A DNA stretch of 64,000 nucleotides from Ontholestes murinus (lineage: Eukaryota; Arthropoda; Insecta; Coleoptera; Staphylinidae), in assembly GCA_963969525.1 (NCBI GenBank), contig OZ018397.1, positions 48,346,963-48,410,962 on the forward strand, read 5' to 3'. The position numbers and the translations under genes are program-made. This document shows positions 11,970 to 24,190 of this stretch, in pieces (position 1 is the stretch's first letter; every line of letters begins with the position of its first letter). Under the pieces are notes generated by a model. The model had not been told where the DNA came from and searched no databases. It worked only from the letters and a program-made list of their open reading frames with translations.

Positions 11970-12700
11970 GTGTACATCTGAGACATCTGAGTTTTTACTA
12001 ATTTGAACAAAGAAAAACTGCTCCAAAAGCGTGCGTTTCGATTTGGTCCTCATTTTGGCGAAGGTATTGTATCATAGGATGTGTGCGCATTTTAGTTAAA
12101 GTGGTTTAAAAGCGGTGATTTGTGTCTGAACGACAAACGCTCTGGAGTCTCTAGAAAGTGCGACAGGGAAGAGTTGAAGAAGATGCTCGCAGAAAATTCG
12201 GCACAAAAGCAGAGAGACTTAAAAAATAGTTGAGAGTTACCACCTCATGAAGAAAAGAAATCCAGGAATTCATTTCCAAACGCCTACATGAGATCCAGAA
12301 GGAAGAAAAATGGATTCAGCATAAATTCACTCGAACCAAAAAGTTGAAATAGTAGCAGCTAAATAATTAATGTTAATAAAAACCTTTTTTGTACAAAATT
12401 GTTACGAGCGATGAGAAATGGATATTCTGTGACAATCCAAAACGTAGAAAGTGATAAGTTAATCTTGGCAAATCATCAAAATCGTTGCAAAACTCAATTA
12501 CTTCAGAAAGAAAGTTCTCTACATTTAATAGGATATCAAGGGGTTGATTTATTATGAGTTGTTATAAGCGGGTGAAACAGTTGACAATTACTGAGAACTG
12601 CTACTAATATCATAAAATTCTTCTGCTTGAGTCAAGAATTGGAACAAAAATGGCCGTATTCCAGCAAAAAAGAAACATTTTTTATGGCAACTTCTTTTCC
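11970..12700 (+). pseudogene. mariner transposase remnant
   Basis: Plus-strand translation, with several frame changes, gives mariner landmarks in order. FKSGDLCLND with KRSGVSRK lies at about 12105-12155 and AENSAQKQRDLK at about 12190-12225. SKRLHEIQKEEKWIQHKFT lies at about 12270-12330 and IVTSDEKWIFCDNPKRRK at about 12398-12452, containing the first catalytic Asp region. QGVDLL-VVISG and LEQKWPYSS are toward 12660. Stops interrupt the frame (for example after DLKNS). The final catalytic box is not recognisable. It is an old, inactive copy; terminal inverted repeats were not identified. Confidence 0.75.
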
Positions 12701-14420
12701 AAAGAATATTCATCGAGAAGTCTAGAAATTTTTACAAGTTTAGCAAAGATTTTATTCAAGAGTTTTTATCATTTTTTACATTTATTTATAGAAATTACTT
12801 CGTGGTTTCTATACAAGATTTTGTTCAACTTTTTCTATTAGAAAATGTTCTTCTAAATTTCTATAATTTTCTCAGATGATCCATACTTTGTTTTTTTTAC
12901 ATTGAGGTTTCTAGAATCTTTCACAAGATTTAATTTTAGATTTATAAAAAAGTGTTTAATGATTCCAAATTAGTGTACAGTAATTTCTTTTTCTTATCTA
13001 ATAAATAAGTAGACATTTCCAGAATATTTAGCAACGATTTTATTCGAGAGTTCTAGATTATTCAGAAAGTTCTCCCAAGATTTTGTTTAACTTTACAATT
13101 TATTAGGATATTTTCTTCAAAATTTCTAGAACTTACTTAGAGCCTTCTAGAAGTTTCAGGAACTCCTCCTGCATGTTTTCAGTTTTTTTTTCATCTTCCT
13201 TTCCAAAGAATTTTGATCGAGGATTCTAGAATTTTTCACAAGTTTTCCTTGTAGATTTCTAGAACTTATTTAAAGGATTCTAGAAGTCCTTTAGTGCTGA
13301 AAAATTAAAACAAAAATCTTTTCCAGAACTTTAGACTTTTTTTCGAGAGTTTCCAGCAACTTTTATTCAGATTTGGAGGCTATAGATTTTTCTAGAAAAT
13401 CTGTTCCTAGAAATCTAGACTCTTTTCAGTTATTTCTCCTCCAGATATCAAGATTGTTTTTAAGCTGTCTTTTAAATTGCGAACTTTTCAGAATTTATTT
13501 TATATTTATTTTTTATTTATTTATATTTATTTTTTTGTAGAATTCGGAAAATTTCCAATAAATTGCGAAGATATAAATGAAGGCTTTTTTAGAAAATTTG
13601 TTTTTAAAAATCTAGACCTTATTTCGAGAGTTCAGGAAATTTCTAGTAATTTCTTCTCCACTTTTCAAGTTTTTTTGAGGCTCTTGAATTTTTAGAATTT
13701 TCTTTTTTGGAAATCTAGATTATTTTCTCGAAGGTTCCGGAAATTTCTAGAAATTTATTCTCTAGAGTTCAAGACTTTTTTTGAAGTCGTTTTTTAAATT
13801 GCAAAGATTTTCTTTGAGGCATTAGGATTATTTACAATTTTTTTCTATAATTTCAGAGTTTAGAAAATGGTCGATAACTGGTTCCCCAAATTAATTTTTT
13901 TTCAACTTCTCTTATAAATTGCGAAGATTTTCTTTCAGACTCTAAATGTTTTTTAATTCGTCTTCTTTTCAGGTAAATTTCAGTAATTGCTTCTCTAGAA
14001 TTCAACTAGAGGCTATAAAATTATTTAGATAGTTCTAAATTGCGGAATTTTTCTTGGAGGGTCTAGAATTTTTTAGGAAATTTTCCGATAGGAATATTTT
14101 CTGATTTTCGAGAAAGTTTAAGGAATTTTCAGTAATTTCTCTTCCTGATTTCAAGTTATTTTTTCAACTGGTATTCTAAATTTCTTAGGAGTCTTAGAAA
14201 TCTAGACTTTTTTCCAAGGGCTCAGGAAATTTCCAGAAATTTCTCCTTCAGATTTCAAGGTTATATTCTTATCTTCTAAATTGCAAATATTTTCTTGAAG
14301 GCTCTTGAACTTTTTAGAAAATTTGTTTGTAGAAATCTTTTCCTGAGGGTTCAGGAAGTTTTAAGTAAATTCTCCTTTTTTGAGGTTTTTTTGAAATATT
14401 TTTTTTGTAAAGTTCTTAAT
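12700..14420. repeat. Degenerate TCTAGA-rich repeat field
   Basis: The plus strand is pyrimidine-rich and repeats variants of AAATCTAGACTTTTTTCGAG, GTTCAGGAAATTTCTAGTAA and TTTTAAATTGCGAAGATTTTC in the same order (for example near 13420, 13616, 13718 and 14196). This indicates an old tandem family with units of roughly 100-180 bp. Related DNA lies at 24190-25110, 37180-38540, 40330-40760 and 59060-60130. ORFs of 60-93 codons here are by-products. Confidence 0.7.
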
Positions 14421-14429
14421 TTAAAAATG

Positions 14430-14580
14430 TTTTTGCTTATTGCTAATAAAAAAATTCATGGTTTTCGAGATAAATATAGAGAAAGTATTATGATGGCCAC
14501 ATCACCATTTTATTTGATATGCATTTCTAATAATAGGATGGGATTTGAAAATAAGTCGAGGATTCTACGTGTCTAAAGGC
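14430..14580 (+). mobile_element. Partial copy of the 19-kb MITE
   Basis: The segment containing GGTTTTCGAGATAAATATAG and TGATGGCCACATCACCATTT matches the 3' interior of the MITE at 19016-19953 (there near 19755-19805). Both terminal repeats are missing. Confidence 0.7.
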
Positions 14581-15530
14581 ATAACATTTTTCTGTGATGG
14601 AATTCATCAGCATTTCATGCATTGTATCATTTAATATCACTTAATACAAAAAAGTCGTTTATTGCATTTTATTACAGTATATTCAATTTATTCATGAAAA
14701 TTTCTGATTTATTTGCGATTCATAAAGGCTCTTAATTATTTCCTCTGCTTTCTAGATTACTGATGCACTGTGAGAAGACGAAGGACCATCTGAAAATAGA
14801 TCTTTCCTGCCATGCGGTGACATTTTTTCAATAAATCTCTTAAATCCATGAACATCACGACTATAATATTATAAGAGTTCTAAAAGTTTGCAAAACATCA
14901 GCTGGTGCAACTTGATCATCTGTAAATACATGTCTGTTCAACAACCAAACTCTGGAATTATTAGGTATGAAAAGATTTCCAGATATTTTGAAAGATATAA
15001 AACTTGATACATAAAACTCCACATTTCTACCAATATGTTAATTTTTTATGCCTTAATTACTGTTTAATACGTAGTTAAACTCATGTAAGATTAATTATAA
15101 ACGTTGAAATTGAATTTTATTTTCCAATCAATTAAATATTAAGAATTTTGCACCCAGATGTTAACTGTTATAATATTACAACTATTTTAACTAGGAATAA
15201 CTCTCGCATACGCCCATCAAATAATTATTCAGAAACCTCCGTGTCAAAAAATTGAATGCACTTCATTGTTTTAATATTATGTAAATTCCTTTCAACGTGC
15301 ATTATATTTAAATTCACGTGCGTCTTCAATTTTCATAATTAAACAATTTAATTTTCCTTTAAGGAAGGATGGCTGCCCCAAATTCCTAAGGTGACAGGTG
15401 TTCGAATTGGATTGCAACATCTAGTACATTATGTTGGAAACAATGGAATAATATACGTTACATATTTTTGATATTATAATGGAAGCTCTATCTCAAATAC
15501 CGCCAAAGATTGAAACATTAAACTCCTCTT
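14581..15530. other. AT-rich non-coding DNA
   Basis: No gene, array or strong structure seen. Confidence 0.55.
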
Positions 15531-15615
15531 AATGAAGATAATAGTTGCGACCGTTACTACGTGGTAATCCATAAATTTACTATGTTTTAACCACAAATAT
15601 TTAAGTGAATTAAGT
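15531..15615 (+). repeat. Dispersed element end, GTTGCGACCGTTACTACGTG family
   Basis: The words AATGAAGATAATAGTTGCGA and CCGTTACTACGTGGTAATCC form one block. The same block occurs at 36105-36140 (plus strand) and 37408-37460 (minus strand). It is followed here by TACTATGTTTTAACCACAAA, which resembles the terminal words of the hairpins at 27634 and 36144. I take it as the end of an interspersed element. Confidence 0.7.
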
Positions 15616-15847
15616 TCCTCTTTTTTGTTAAATGAGCTGAAATCGGCGTTTTACCAAGAGATAAGTAAGAAAAAAGCTTTTTTCTACCACCTTTTATAAA
15701 AAGACATTTTTTCTACTACCCTTTATAAAAAGACATTTTATTGACATTTTAGCGACAAATAATTTATCATTTTTTTAGCATTTATCAATAATATTATAAG
15801 AGTTATCTTAGATTAATATTATACCAATTTTAAAAAGCAATTAACTC
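15616..15847. other. AT-rich DNA with a short direct repeat
   Basis: TTTTTTCTACYACCTTTTATAAAAAGACATTTT is present twice in tandem near 15679-15740 (given here as a pattern, not a coding motif). Nothing else is seen. Confidence 0.5.
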
Positions 15848-16180
15848 TTAAGTACAGGGGAAGATGTACGATTGTATGATTTTTGTGTACATCTGTTTAT
15901 TCCCGATGTTGATGAAAAGGGTAAAATTCGCATTCGAGTTTTGGTGCCCACAAAGACCTTTATGATAAATTCCCGATAAACCACAGTAGGGTCCATAGAT
16001 GCGTTTTAGAGATACCGAGCCCATCATATGGGACAATGGGTCCATTATGTGGACCAAAGCAAACATATTGTTCTTTTTTTGAGGAACGCCCAGTGGGTCC
16101 TCATAGAAAAATAAAGTGCATACCGTATAAAACCGCACCGGGGTTGCCTTTAAACACTGATTTATACACAAAAAAAACAC
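15848..16180 (-). other. Orphan ORF, 110 codons
   Basis: An open minus-strand frame in a GC-richer patch, starting at an ATG. It has no signal peptide that I trust, no known motif and no similarity I recognise. The patch contains several GGACCC/GGGTCC words in both orientations. Either a young or decayed coding fragment from a mobile element or a chance frame would fit. Confidence 0.15.
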
Positions 16181-16930
16181 ACACTGGAAACTACCTGTAA
16201 AATTTATTTTCTTAACGTGGTTATATCTATATTAAAATTCAAAAATATAAATATATATTGCGGAAATATTATTTTTTATTTGTGCTTAAAATTTGTACTA
16301 TTTGGAAGCGAATAAAATTAACATAATAAATAAAACTTTAACTCTTTGTTTACAATTATTGATGTAATCTAAAATTAATATTGATATATTCATTAGTGAA
16401 ACAAACCAAGTGTTTATCAATTCTTTACCTATTATTTCATAATGTTTTACCAAGAAATACGTGAGAAAATTAATTTAGTAGTAATAAATACCGATTTCAA
16501 CTTTATTTTAAAGCTTTTATTGACATTTTAGCGACATAAAATCCACCGTGTTTCTTGTCAATAGGCCTTCTAATCCTCCATTAGTTTCAATGTGCACATC
16601 TCAATATTGTTATCAATTATTTTATTGGGCTACTCTTAAAATTTTCTATCCTTATAAGTTTTAGAGCCTTTCCCCGATTTTTAAATATTCCTTCTCCTCA
16701 AAGACGGGTTTTAATCTAATTAATATGACATTATTATAAGTATCAATAAATAATATATTCCATAATAACTCTGTCATTGTTACGTAGCAAAATAAAGGGC
16801 AGGTAAGTATTTTTTGATTTTCCCTCAAATAAAATAAATCTCCATATATTTTTCAAATGAAAACAAAGTATGGTATATTAAAATAACGTAGAATTGACGT
16901 ACAAGACTAAATCATATATTAAGTATAATA
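16181..16930. other. AT-rich DNA with retroelement terminal words
   Basis: GTGAAACAAACCAAGTGTTTATC at about 16397 and GTTTTACCAAGAAATACGTGAG at about 16443 match the dispersed terminal family seen at 24066-24100. No gene is seen. Confidence 0.5.
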
Positions 16931-16934
16931 TTGG

Positions 16935-17870
16935 TATACGTCAATAAATACTTTCCTAAAGTAGCGTATTATTAACTTACCTCGGTGAATAATGGATTAG
17001 GGAATTACACTAAACCATATATCATAAGCATACCCTTAATTTACAGCAATTGATATTGTATTAACTTAGCGTACTCTTCAGCTAACATAATGGATAATAT
17101 TTTAGGTAGCGTACTCTTGACTTGACTCTACCATATATTAAGCTGCGTGATCTTGACCTACCATAATTTATAATGTATTTTATCAACGTACTTTTGACCT
17201 CCCGCAACTTATCATAAATAAGTGTCGCATACTCTTAACAATAGTGTGTAAATAGTGTGTAACTAATAAAACAATTTTCAATAACTAAAAAATGTAGGCA
17301 GCTTCTTTACATCGTTAAAATTTATTTGTACACTTGCTTTTGGCAATTTATTACAAGCTAAAGAGTTGTATATTAAACGAATTCCTTATCTTAACGTTAA
17401 TAGAAAACTTTCCAAAGTATTTAACAACATCATCATGAAATAGGCACATTGAAACGAATGGAGGACTAGAAAGGCAGTTGACAATAAAAACGGTAGAAGT
17501 AGAAAAGAAAAGCGGGGTTTAAATATCATCAAAGGAGAATATATTATTACCATAGTCCCATTGATTTTTTTTCGTATGTTTAATAAACACCCTGTATGGT
17601 TAAATGTATTTATGATTAACGGCATTTAATATTTTATTAACTTAGCATACTCAAAACCTAACACAATGCATAATGTATTAGGTCGCGTACCTTTGAACTA
17701 CTACAACGTGTCTTATATTCAGTTAGCGTACTTTTGACCTACCACAACACATAATGTATTAGGTTAGCGTACTCTTGACCTACCACAATGTATAATATAT
17801 TAAGGAAGCATACATACCATTGACTTATCACAAACCGTATAATACTACATTATAACTTTAAACTCTAACT
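16935..17870 (+). repeat. Minisatellite TTAGCGTACTCTTGACCTACC, about 45-bp unit
   Basis: Units of the form TTAGCGTACTCTTGACCTAC-CACAATGYATAATGTAT occur at 16935-17240 and 17640-17870. The centre (17241-17639) is an insertion. Copies vary in spelling but keep GCGTAC and TTGACC. The same family appears in inverse orientation at 49180-49330 and 50560-50720. Confidence 0.85.
17241..17639. mobile_element. Unclassified insertion in the minisatellite
   Basis: This sequence is foreign to the array on both sides. Near its right end it carries AATAAACACCCTGTATGG (17580-17597), a word common at ends of insect transposons. A matching inverted end on the left was not found, so the class is open. The 79-codon minus frame inside has no recognisable motif. 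Confidence 0.4.
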
Positions 17871-17879
17871 AAGAAAAAT

Positions 17880-18650
17880 GTTATTATAAAATATATAACA
17901 ATTTTTTTTTAAATAAGTACAAAAATACTTCTAGCAATTAAACATTAATTAAATCATCTTACGGCAATTAATAAATTATAAGGTATCTAGCATCAACATG
18001 AAAAGATAGGTGAACAATGAAAGTTGATAGAATAGAGGTCAGAAAATAAAGTAGATGGCACAGCTAGAAGCTAAAATGGCATGAGATAGATAAAAGATAA
18101 CTAGGGAGAAATGTACATTTAGTGATTAAAAAAAAACTGAAGTAAGAAATATAACTGTGTTTATTTAATTAATTAGTAAACTTCGCATAACTCACAAATT
18201 CATATTGAAAAAGAGAGAATAATAAAATACAAAATGTTAAAACACTCAAGCAAAAAAAGTAAAAGAAAATACTGTTATATTATATTTGTTTCTATCATAT
18301 ATGCCTTTATAAAAGAATATTACCAAAAATGGGACAGAAAAGTATTTACGTATAAAAAATTCATTTTTTGTCAGCATTCTGAAAGGCGGAATTCATTTGC
18401 ATTCAATATTCTTCTATTCAAACTCATATCTCCTTTCCTCCGCTGCTTTAAACGATTAACCATTGGAAACTTATTTTGTTTAGCATTTAGATGCTTATTT
18501 TTCTTACTGTACGTTTGAGAATGGCCTTGTAAGGTTGAAACTATTGTTACGAAATAAATTACGTGTGTGATATTAACAAAGTAAGTTTTATTTATCATTT
18601 GATGAAGTTCCTGCTTATTTTTCCCTTGATTTCGGTATACGTTTTATAAA
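17880..18650. other. AT-rich DNA, no firm gene
   Basis: A 94-codon plus frame at 18234-18518 is lysine- and leucine-rich low-complexity sequence and is not supported. TTCGCATAACTCACAAATTC at 18181-18200 and ATATTAACAAAGTAAGTTTT at about 18569 match dispersed terminal words seen elsewhere in the window. Confidence 0.5.
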
Positions 18651-21050
18651 CCTTAGAAGATAAAGAAGTATAACAGATAATAGACGATAGATAGAAAAAC
18701 AACAGATTACAGAGAACATGAAATAGAATAGGTAATAGATGAATTAAGATAAAGTTGATAGTCGGTAGAGAAAAAGTACAAAAACCAATTACTTAGATAA
18801 GAATGAAAATAACACTCACAAGTAAGGAATAAACGGAGTGTTATTTTCATTTAAAAAATAATCAACAATAGTACTTAGATAAAAGATGATAAGGAAAGAT
18901 AATGAGACAAAAAGATGGATGAATGGATGACCATAGGATAGAAGACTTTATCAAAAAACGAATGAGAGCAAAAAAATAGTAGTCAGATAGCATAAGACCG
19001 AAGAAAAAATATATACAGTGTGTAAAGTGATGGGGTTTCCTATAGGGAGAACTTTTTTAATATGAATTTTAGGAAAAAAACTTATTCTTTATAAAAAATT
19101 TTGCTTGCTTCGAAACCCATTATCGTCAAAGAAAAATCCAGTTAACACTTGTTGATTTCAAATATGACTGAAAAACTCGGACTTAGTCATATTTAAAATC
19201 AACAACTCGACATAATTTCAATTTTTACTTTCACTACATACAAAGTATATTTAGAAGAAGTATTGTTTTCGTGTTTTTTTTTTTTGAATTTTTTTTTTGC
19301 GGAAATATTCGCCCTGAGTCAATTAGTTTAATTTCTGTAAAAAAAAAAAATTGTCTGTGTGTGTGTCTGTCTGTCTGTCTGTCGGTGGGCACTGTATCTC
19401 AAAAACGAATGATCAGAATTCAAAAGCTTTTGGTGAACAATTATTGACCGGAAGTGGATGTTTATTCGAGGCGTTTTTTTTGTTTTTTCGTGATATTTTT
19501 CTAAATATGGAAAATTTTAAAAAATGGTTCTAACAAAAATTAAAGGGAATGAAAAACTGAATAACTTTTATTAAAACATATTTTTCATAAAATCCTTAAC
19601 TTTTGAGAAAAAAAATAAAAATTGAAAATTTTGACATTTTTTGCCAATTGCTAAGAAATTATTATAGTTACATAAAACGTGTATTACAAATAATTGTAGA
19701 GAATTAAAAATTGAACAAATCATTAAGAATAGCCTTTTTGCGTAAACCTCATAGTTTTCGAGTAAAATATAAGGAAAGTACTATGATGGCTACATCACCA
19801 TTTTATTTATCTTATCTTAAGTGTTAAATGCATTTTTCTTTGACCATAAGGGGTTTTGAAGCAAGCAAAATTTTTTATAAAGAATAAGTTTTTTTCCTAA
19901 AATTCATATTAAAAAAGTTTTCCCTATAGGAAACCCCATCACTTTACACACTGTATATATATAAAGGAATGCATAAAGATAAAGTGATAAAAATTCAAAG
20001 AATAGAGAAAACAAAAGAGACATAATAGATGTCAGAAAATGGATGAAAAGTGATAGTTGACAAATGAAGATGATTCCGGACAAAATATGGAAGATAGATA
20101 ATGGAAGAAAACAGATGTAATAGATGAATTAAGATAAAGTTTATAGAAGGAAGAGAAAATGTACAAAAACCAATTACAAAACGATGTTAGATGGGATAAA
20201 AATAAAGAAAACTTGACAGAAAACATAGAATAAAAGACATTGTCTGAAAACTATCGAGAGAAAGAAGTAGAAGTCAGATAACATAGGACCGAAGAAAAAA
20301 TATATAGAAGAGAATACATAAATATACCTGAGCACCTGAGCGACGAAAATTCAAGAAGACAGAAAATAAAAGAAACATAACAGATGTTTGAAAATAGATG
20401 AAAATTGATAGTTGAAAGATGAGAGATGAAGATGATTCAGGACAAAAGAAGGTAGATGAATCTGATAGGTAATTTCGGTTAAAAAAAGAAACAAAGAAAT
20501 CTGTAGAAAATAAAAAAGTGAACAAGTGATAGATGATTAAAGTCAGATTCCAGATGGTTGATAATCAATAAAAGGAAATAAAAGACAAATAATAGATAAT
20601 GTAAATGGAAGACAGAAGATAATAAACGTTTTAATTTATTGCACAACCGATAGCAGACTTTAAATCATAAATAGCAAATGATTATGATGTCTGACAAAAA
20701 CATATAATATGAAAATATTTTATAATCACGCCACTTTATCAATAATTTATTTGCATTAATTTATGTATTCTGAATAATTTAGATGACTGAAGGCAAGAAA
20801 CATAAGACAAAAGAGAGGAGACAGAAAACAGAAGACAGAAGCCAGAACACAGAAGAGGGAAGAAATAAAACAGAAGACGAAGGAAAGAAGATAGAAGACA
20901 CTAGATAAAAACAGGTGATGAAAAATAGGATACAAAAGGTAGAAGACATAAAACAGAAAAAAAACAGCTGACAGCTTATAAATTACAGATGACAGGTGAA
21001 ATATAATAGAAGAAAGATGGCGGATTATATTACATATAGAAAAAACTTAA
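18650..21050. repeat. Purine-rich simple repeat field
   Basis: On both sides of the MITE (18650-19010 and 19960-21050) the plus strand is dominated by AGATAATAGA, GAAGACAGAA and TGATAGATGA words with no fixed period. The minus-strand ORFs here (64 and 83 codons) are phenylalanine/serine-rich low-complexity artefacts. A pyrimidine-rich counterpart lies at 55000-56000. Confidence 0.7.
19016..19953. mobile_element. Tc1/mariner-type MITE with 125-bp inverted repeats
   Basis: The terminal inverted repeats (19016-19140 and 19829-19953) differ at only a handful of positions and begin CAGTGTGTAAAGTGATGGGG. They are flanked by TA on both sides (19014-19015 and 19954-19955). CAGT-type ends plus a TA target duplication identify the Tc1/mariner superfamily. 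The 0.94-kb body has no transposase; its longest frame (60 codons at 19351) starts in a GT/CTGT microsatellite (19355-19382). A second, smaller inverted repeat (19151-19169 with 19185-19203) sits just inside the left end. It is non-autonomous and relatively young. A fragment of a sister copy is at 14430-14580. Confidence 0.92.
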
Positions 21051-21059
21051 TGAAACATT

Positions 21060-21639
21060 ATTAAATGTAATGCAGTACAACTAAATTAAGAACTAATTGC
21101 TATTAATAAGAATTAAATTGGCAGAGTGTGATGTATTAATTCTTGTTGGTTAATTCGAACCATAAATAATAGTGCAGATTAGAAACTTTTCTTGTACCTA
21201 AAATTATTGTATAATTTAAAGTATATTACAAACAGTAACTACACGATTGTAGTTTTGACCTCTGCTGGTCAATATCAAGTATGAAGTGTTAAATTTTATC
21301 AACAAAAAGAAGATATTTATTTTTTTAAGTAATTGAAAATCATTTGTAATACCGAAGAAGTTAAATACATTCAAAATACTTTAGACTTCCTGGATATTAT
21401 TTACAAAATAAGAAAAGATGAAGAGCTTGTAAACAATGCAAAGCAAATTACAAAATAGTTACACAGAGAACGTGAAAATCTAAAAATACAGATAGAGTGG
21501 AATCTTCAGAAAATAAAACAAGATGATAGGAAATCAATAGTACAAATATAGAGAAAAACGGTCAATTATAACAGCTCCTCTAGAACGCATGGAGAAATAT
21601 CCTAAAGCTCATGATTGTAATGAAGAAATTGAGTTATTA
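21060..21639. other. AT-rich flank of the LINE remnant
   Basis: Lysine-rich pieces can be read on the plus strand from about 21340 and may be the worn upstream part of the element at 21640. Nothing specific. Confidence 0.4.
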
Positions 21640-22790
21640 TCAGGAGACTTATCAAAGGCTTTCGACTAACTCTGTTATAATACTTTTCTAGAAAAATTGG
21701 AGTATTATGGAATTAGATGACCATCTATCCATCTAATAAAATCGTATATAAAATATAGGATACATCAAGTGATATGAAATGGAGAATTATCCAAGGAATC
21801 TAGAGTAACGCATGAAGTTTCTCAGCGCTCAAATTTGGGTCCTATTTTACATACTATTTATATTAAAAACCTTGATTTCAATTAATCTAAAGTCAGTATT
21901 TATTTATATACAGATGACACGTGGTATCTGTTACATGCACATACCAGTGAATAGCTCAGAGTGCAGAAACTGAAGTACTCGAAGAAACCGAAAACAGATT
22001 CTAAAAAAATTGATGCAGAAATTGGCTTAAAAAAAACGAGTTCGTTGTGTGGTGAAAAAGCAAAAACAAGTACGCAAAGAAACCGACAACTGATTCAAAA
22101 TGAATAAATTAAAAATTAAAATCTTGAATGTTGTCGGCGTTTATTTGGTGGTACATTTTGATTGAAAATAAATACAAATACAAAGAGTGTATTTATTTTT
22201 AAATTAAAAATTTATTCCGCACCATCGGAATCTATAAAATTTATGGGCATTAACATAGATCCTAAATTAAATTGGAGCAAGCATATCGCACACGTCGCAA
22301 AGAAAATATCAACATATGTACAATTAGGATTATGAAAAAAGTGAGCACCCACGAAATGGCCAAAATAGCTTACTGTGCAAATTGTCTAAGTGTTCTTAAT
22401 TATGGTATCCTGTTATGGGAATCGGTGACAGCTGCCGATGAAATTTTTCTTTTGCTAAAAAGATCGACGAGAATAGAATAAATAAAATGCTTCAAAAACT
22501 GTACAGAATACTTACTTTAAAAAAGAAAAAAATATTAACTTTAGCCTCACTGTATATTTTAGAAGTTTATAGTATATGAGGAACAATTCCAAAAGTTAAA
22601 TCGAGAATGGAATACATGCCATAAACACATAGAACAAAAATAATTGTCAAATTCAACATCATTCTAAACAAAAAATTTAGCAAGGTGTTTATTACTGGTG
22701 ACAAAAAATCTACAATCAGTTACCAGAATCCTTAAAACTAACAAAGGTGGATCATTTTTAGCGCGGTGAAATCCTTCTTAATTGTAAAAG
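21640..22790 (+). pseudogene. Jockey-type LINE reverse transcriptase remnant
   Basis: Plus-strand translation shows consecutive non-LTR RT landmarks: GDLSKAFD (about 21645), LEKLEYYGIR, SNLGPILHTIYI and the active-site region LYTDDTWYLL (about 21905). Downstream are INIDPKLNWSKHIAH (about 22250) and the thumb region MKKVSTHEMAKIAYCANCLS with LNYGILLWES (22333-22435). The catalytic YxDD has T in the x position. Stops (for example directly after KAFD) and a foreign insertion near 22110-22190 make it inactive. The 3' flank toward 22900 ends in AT-rich DNA with AATAAATA. Confidence 0.8.
22110..22190. repeat. Short dispersed repeat GTTGTCGGCG...GGTGGTACATTTT
   Basis: CTTGAATGTTGTCGGCG and TTTGGTGGTACATTTT lie inside the LINE remnant. 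The same two words in the same order occur at 27589-27625 beside the hairpin at 27634. This suggests one element family. Confidence 0.6.
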
Positions 22791-22799
22791 TCGTGTATA

Positions 22800-23765
22800 G
22801 TCGTAATGAATTTTTAACTTAATCGTTTGTATGTATATTTAAACTGTTTGTGTTTTAATTTAATTTAAAATATTGCGGCATAATAAATATTTCTTTATGG
22901 ATTACATTATTCAATGTTCTCTAATTTTGTTTAGATTTCACTGATTTTATGTTTGAATATTTTCTGCATGTTTGTAATATATTTCTCTGAATTATGTAAT
23001 AGTTTGGTGAAATAAATACATTCTACATATTATTAACTTGGAAATATATTATCGTCAAAAATTATTTGAAAAATTTGTATTTATTTATTTTAAAACCATC
23101 GCTTATGTTTTACTGATTAGAGGGTGGGATAGAGGCCGCCCACCCACCCTACATATACATGATAACTTTAAATACTAATCGATGATGATTTTGCTGCCTA
23201 CAAAACAATAAAACCTTATATATAATAAAAAATAAAGCGTAAAAAAGTCAAGAAAAAATTAAATAAAAGTTATAGCCATTAAAAAACTGAATCACTTCTT
23301 TACTGAATTAATTTTTCTTATTGGTAGAAGAAAAAATGTTTAATTACAATTTTTCCTAATTACAAAACTTCCCCAATAAACGATTAGCAAATGGAAGGAG
23401 GTTTTCTGAACCACATCAGACTCAAGTTATATTAAAAATATATTGATATTATAAATTAAAATAAACTAATGATTTTAATTGTTTAGTTTGAAGACATATT
23501 AAAAATTGATCTTTTGGGTAATTAAATTTAAAGCTTTTAATAAAAAAATTTCTTTATATGACATTAAAATCTTTAACGGATCGGCTTTATATGTTTTTGT
23601 TTGTTTTAGTTGTAATTTTATTCGAATAAATTATGTTATATTGGCATTTCAATTATTTGAAACGATACCATAAAATATGTCAAATAAACAAATTTCGCGA
23701 ATCTCAAAGTATATTTTATTTAAGTTTAGTTAAACCAAAAATTTAATTAACCTCTAATTAATAAA
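22800..23765. other. AT-rich non-coding DNA
   Basis: No gene. A small GC-rich stem, AGGGTGGG (23121-23128) pairing with CCCACCCT (23143-23150), is the only structure. The minus strand there has three GGG runs and could approach a G-quadruplex. Confidence 0.55.
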
Positions 23766-23767
23766 AA

Positions 23768-24190
23768 CATGTTTCACCACGAGTTAAGTGAGAATTTAAT
23801 TTATCGTATTCAACTTTGCTTACTTTCAGTTCCTTGTGATTTTAATTATAAATATCATCAGAAGATTTCACTTTAAAGGTTGTAATTATTAACCATTTTA
23901 CTTCTAGCTGCCATCTAAAATTATATTTTGCAATATATAATACATAATGTGTCTAGTTAAGCTATTCAAAAATTCTAGAATCCTCAAAGGATATCACCGC
24001 AATTTAGAAGAGAACTTTCTGAAAATACTTTAAATAATTTTTTCATGAATGATTTTCTCATTTACCTCGTGGTGAAACAAACCAAGTGCTTTTAATTAAT
24101 TACCTATTACTTTAAATAAGATAGAAAAGAGAAATTTCAAAAATAGTGTGATATTAACAAAGTGAGTTTTACTTTATTAAAAAAAAAAAG
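23768..24190. mobile_element. Retroelement terminal fragments in opposite orientation
   Basis: TTTCACCACGAGTTAAGTGAG (plus strand, 23771-23791) faces its reverse complement form CCTCGTGGTGAAAC (24065-24078). The latter is followed by AAACCAAGTGCTTTTAATTA and, at 24150, ATATTAACAAAGTGAGTTTT. The same words recur at 6151, 26090 and 55367. I read this as the eroded ends of one retroelement about 0.4 kb long, probably non-autonomous. Confidence 0.5.

Noticed and set aside
16935..17870. Telomeric repeat relic (TTAGG)
   Set aside because: TTAGG appears only as part of a 45-bp unit and never as consecutive pentamers.
20032..20525. Minus-strand Phe/Ser-rich membrane-like ORFs
   Set aside because: They are translations of purine-rich simple repeats and not genes.
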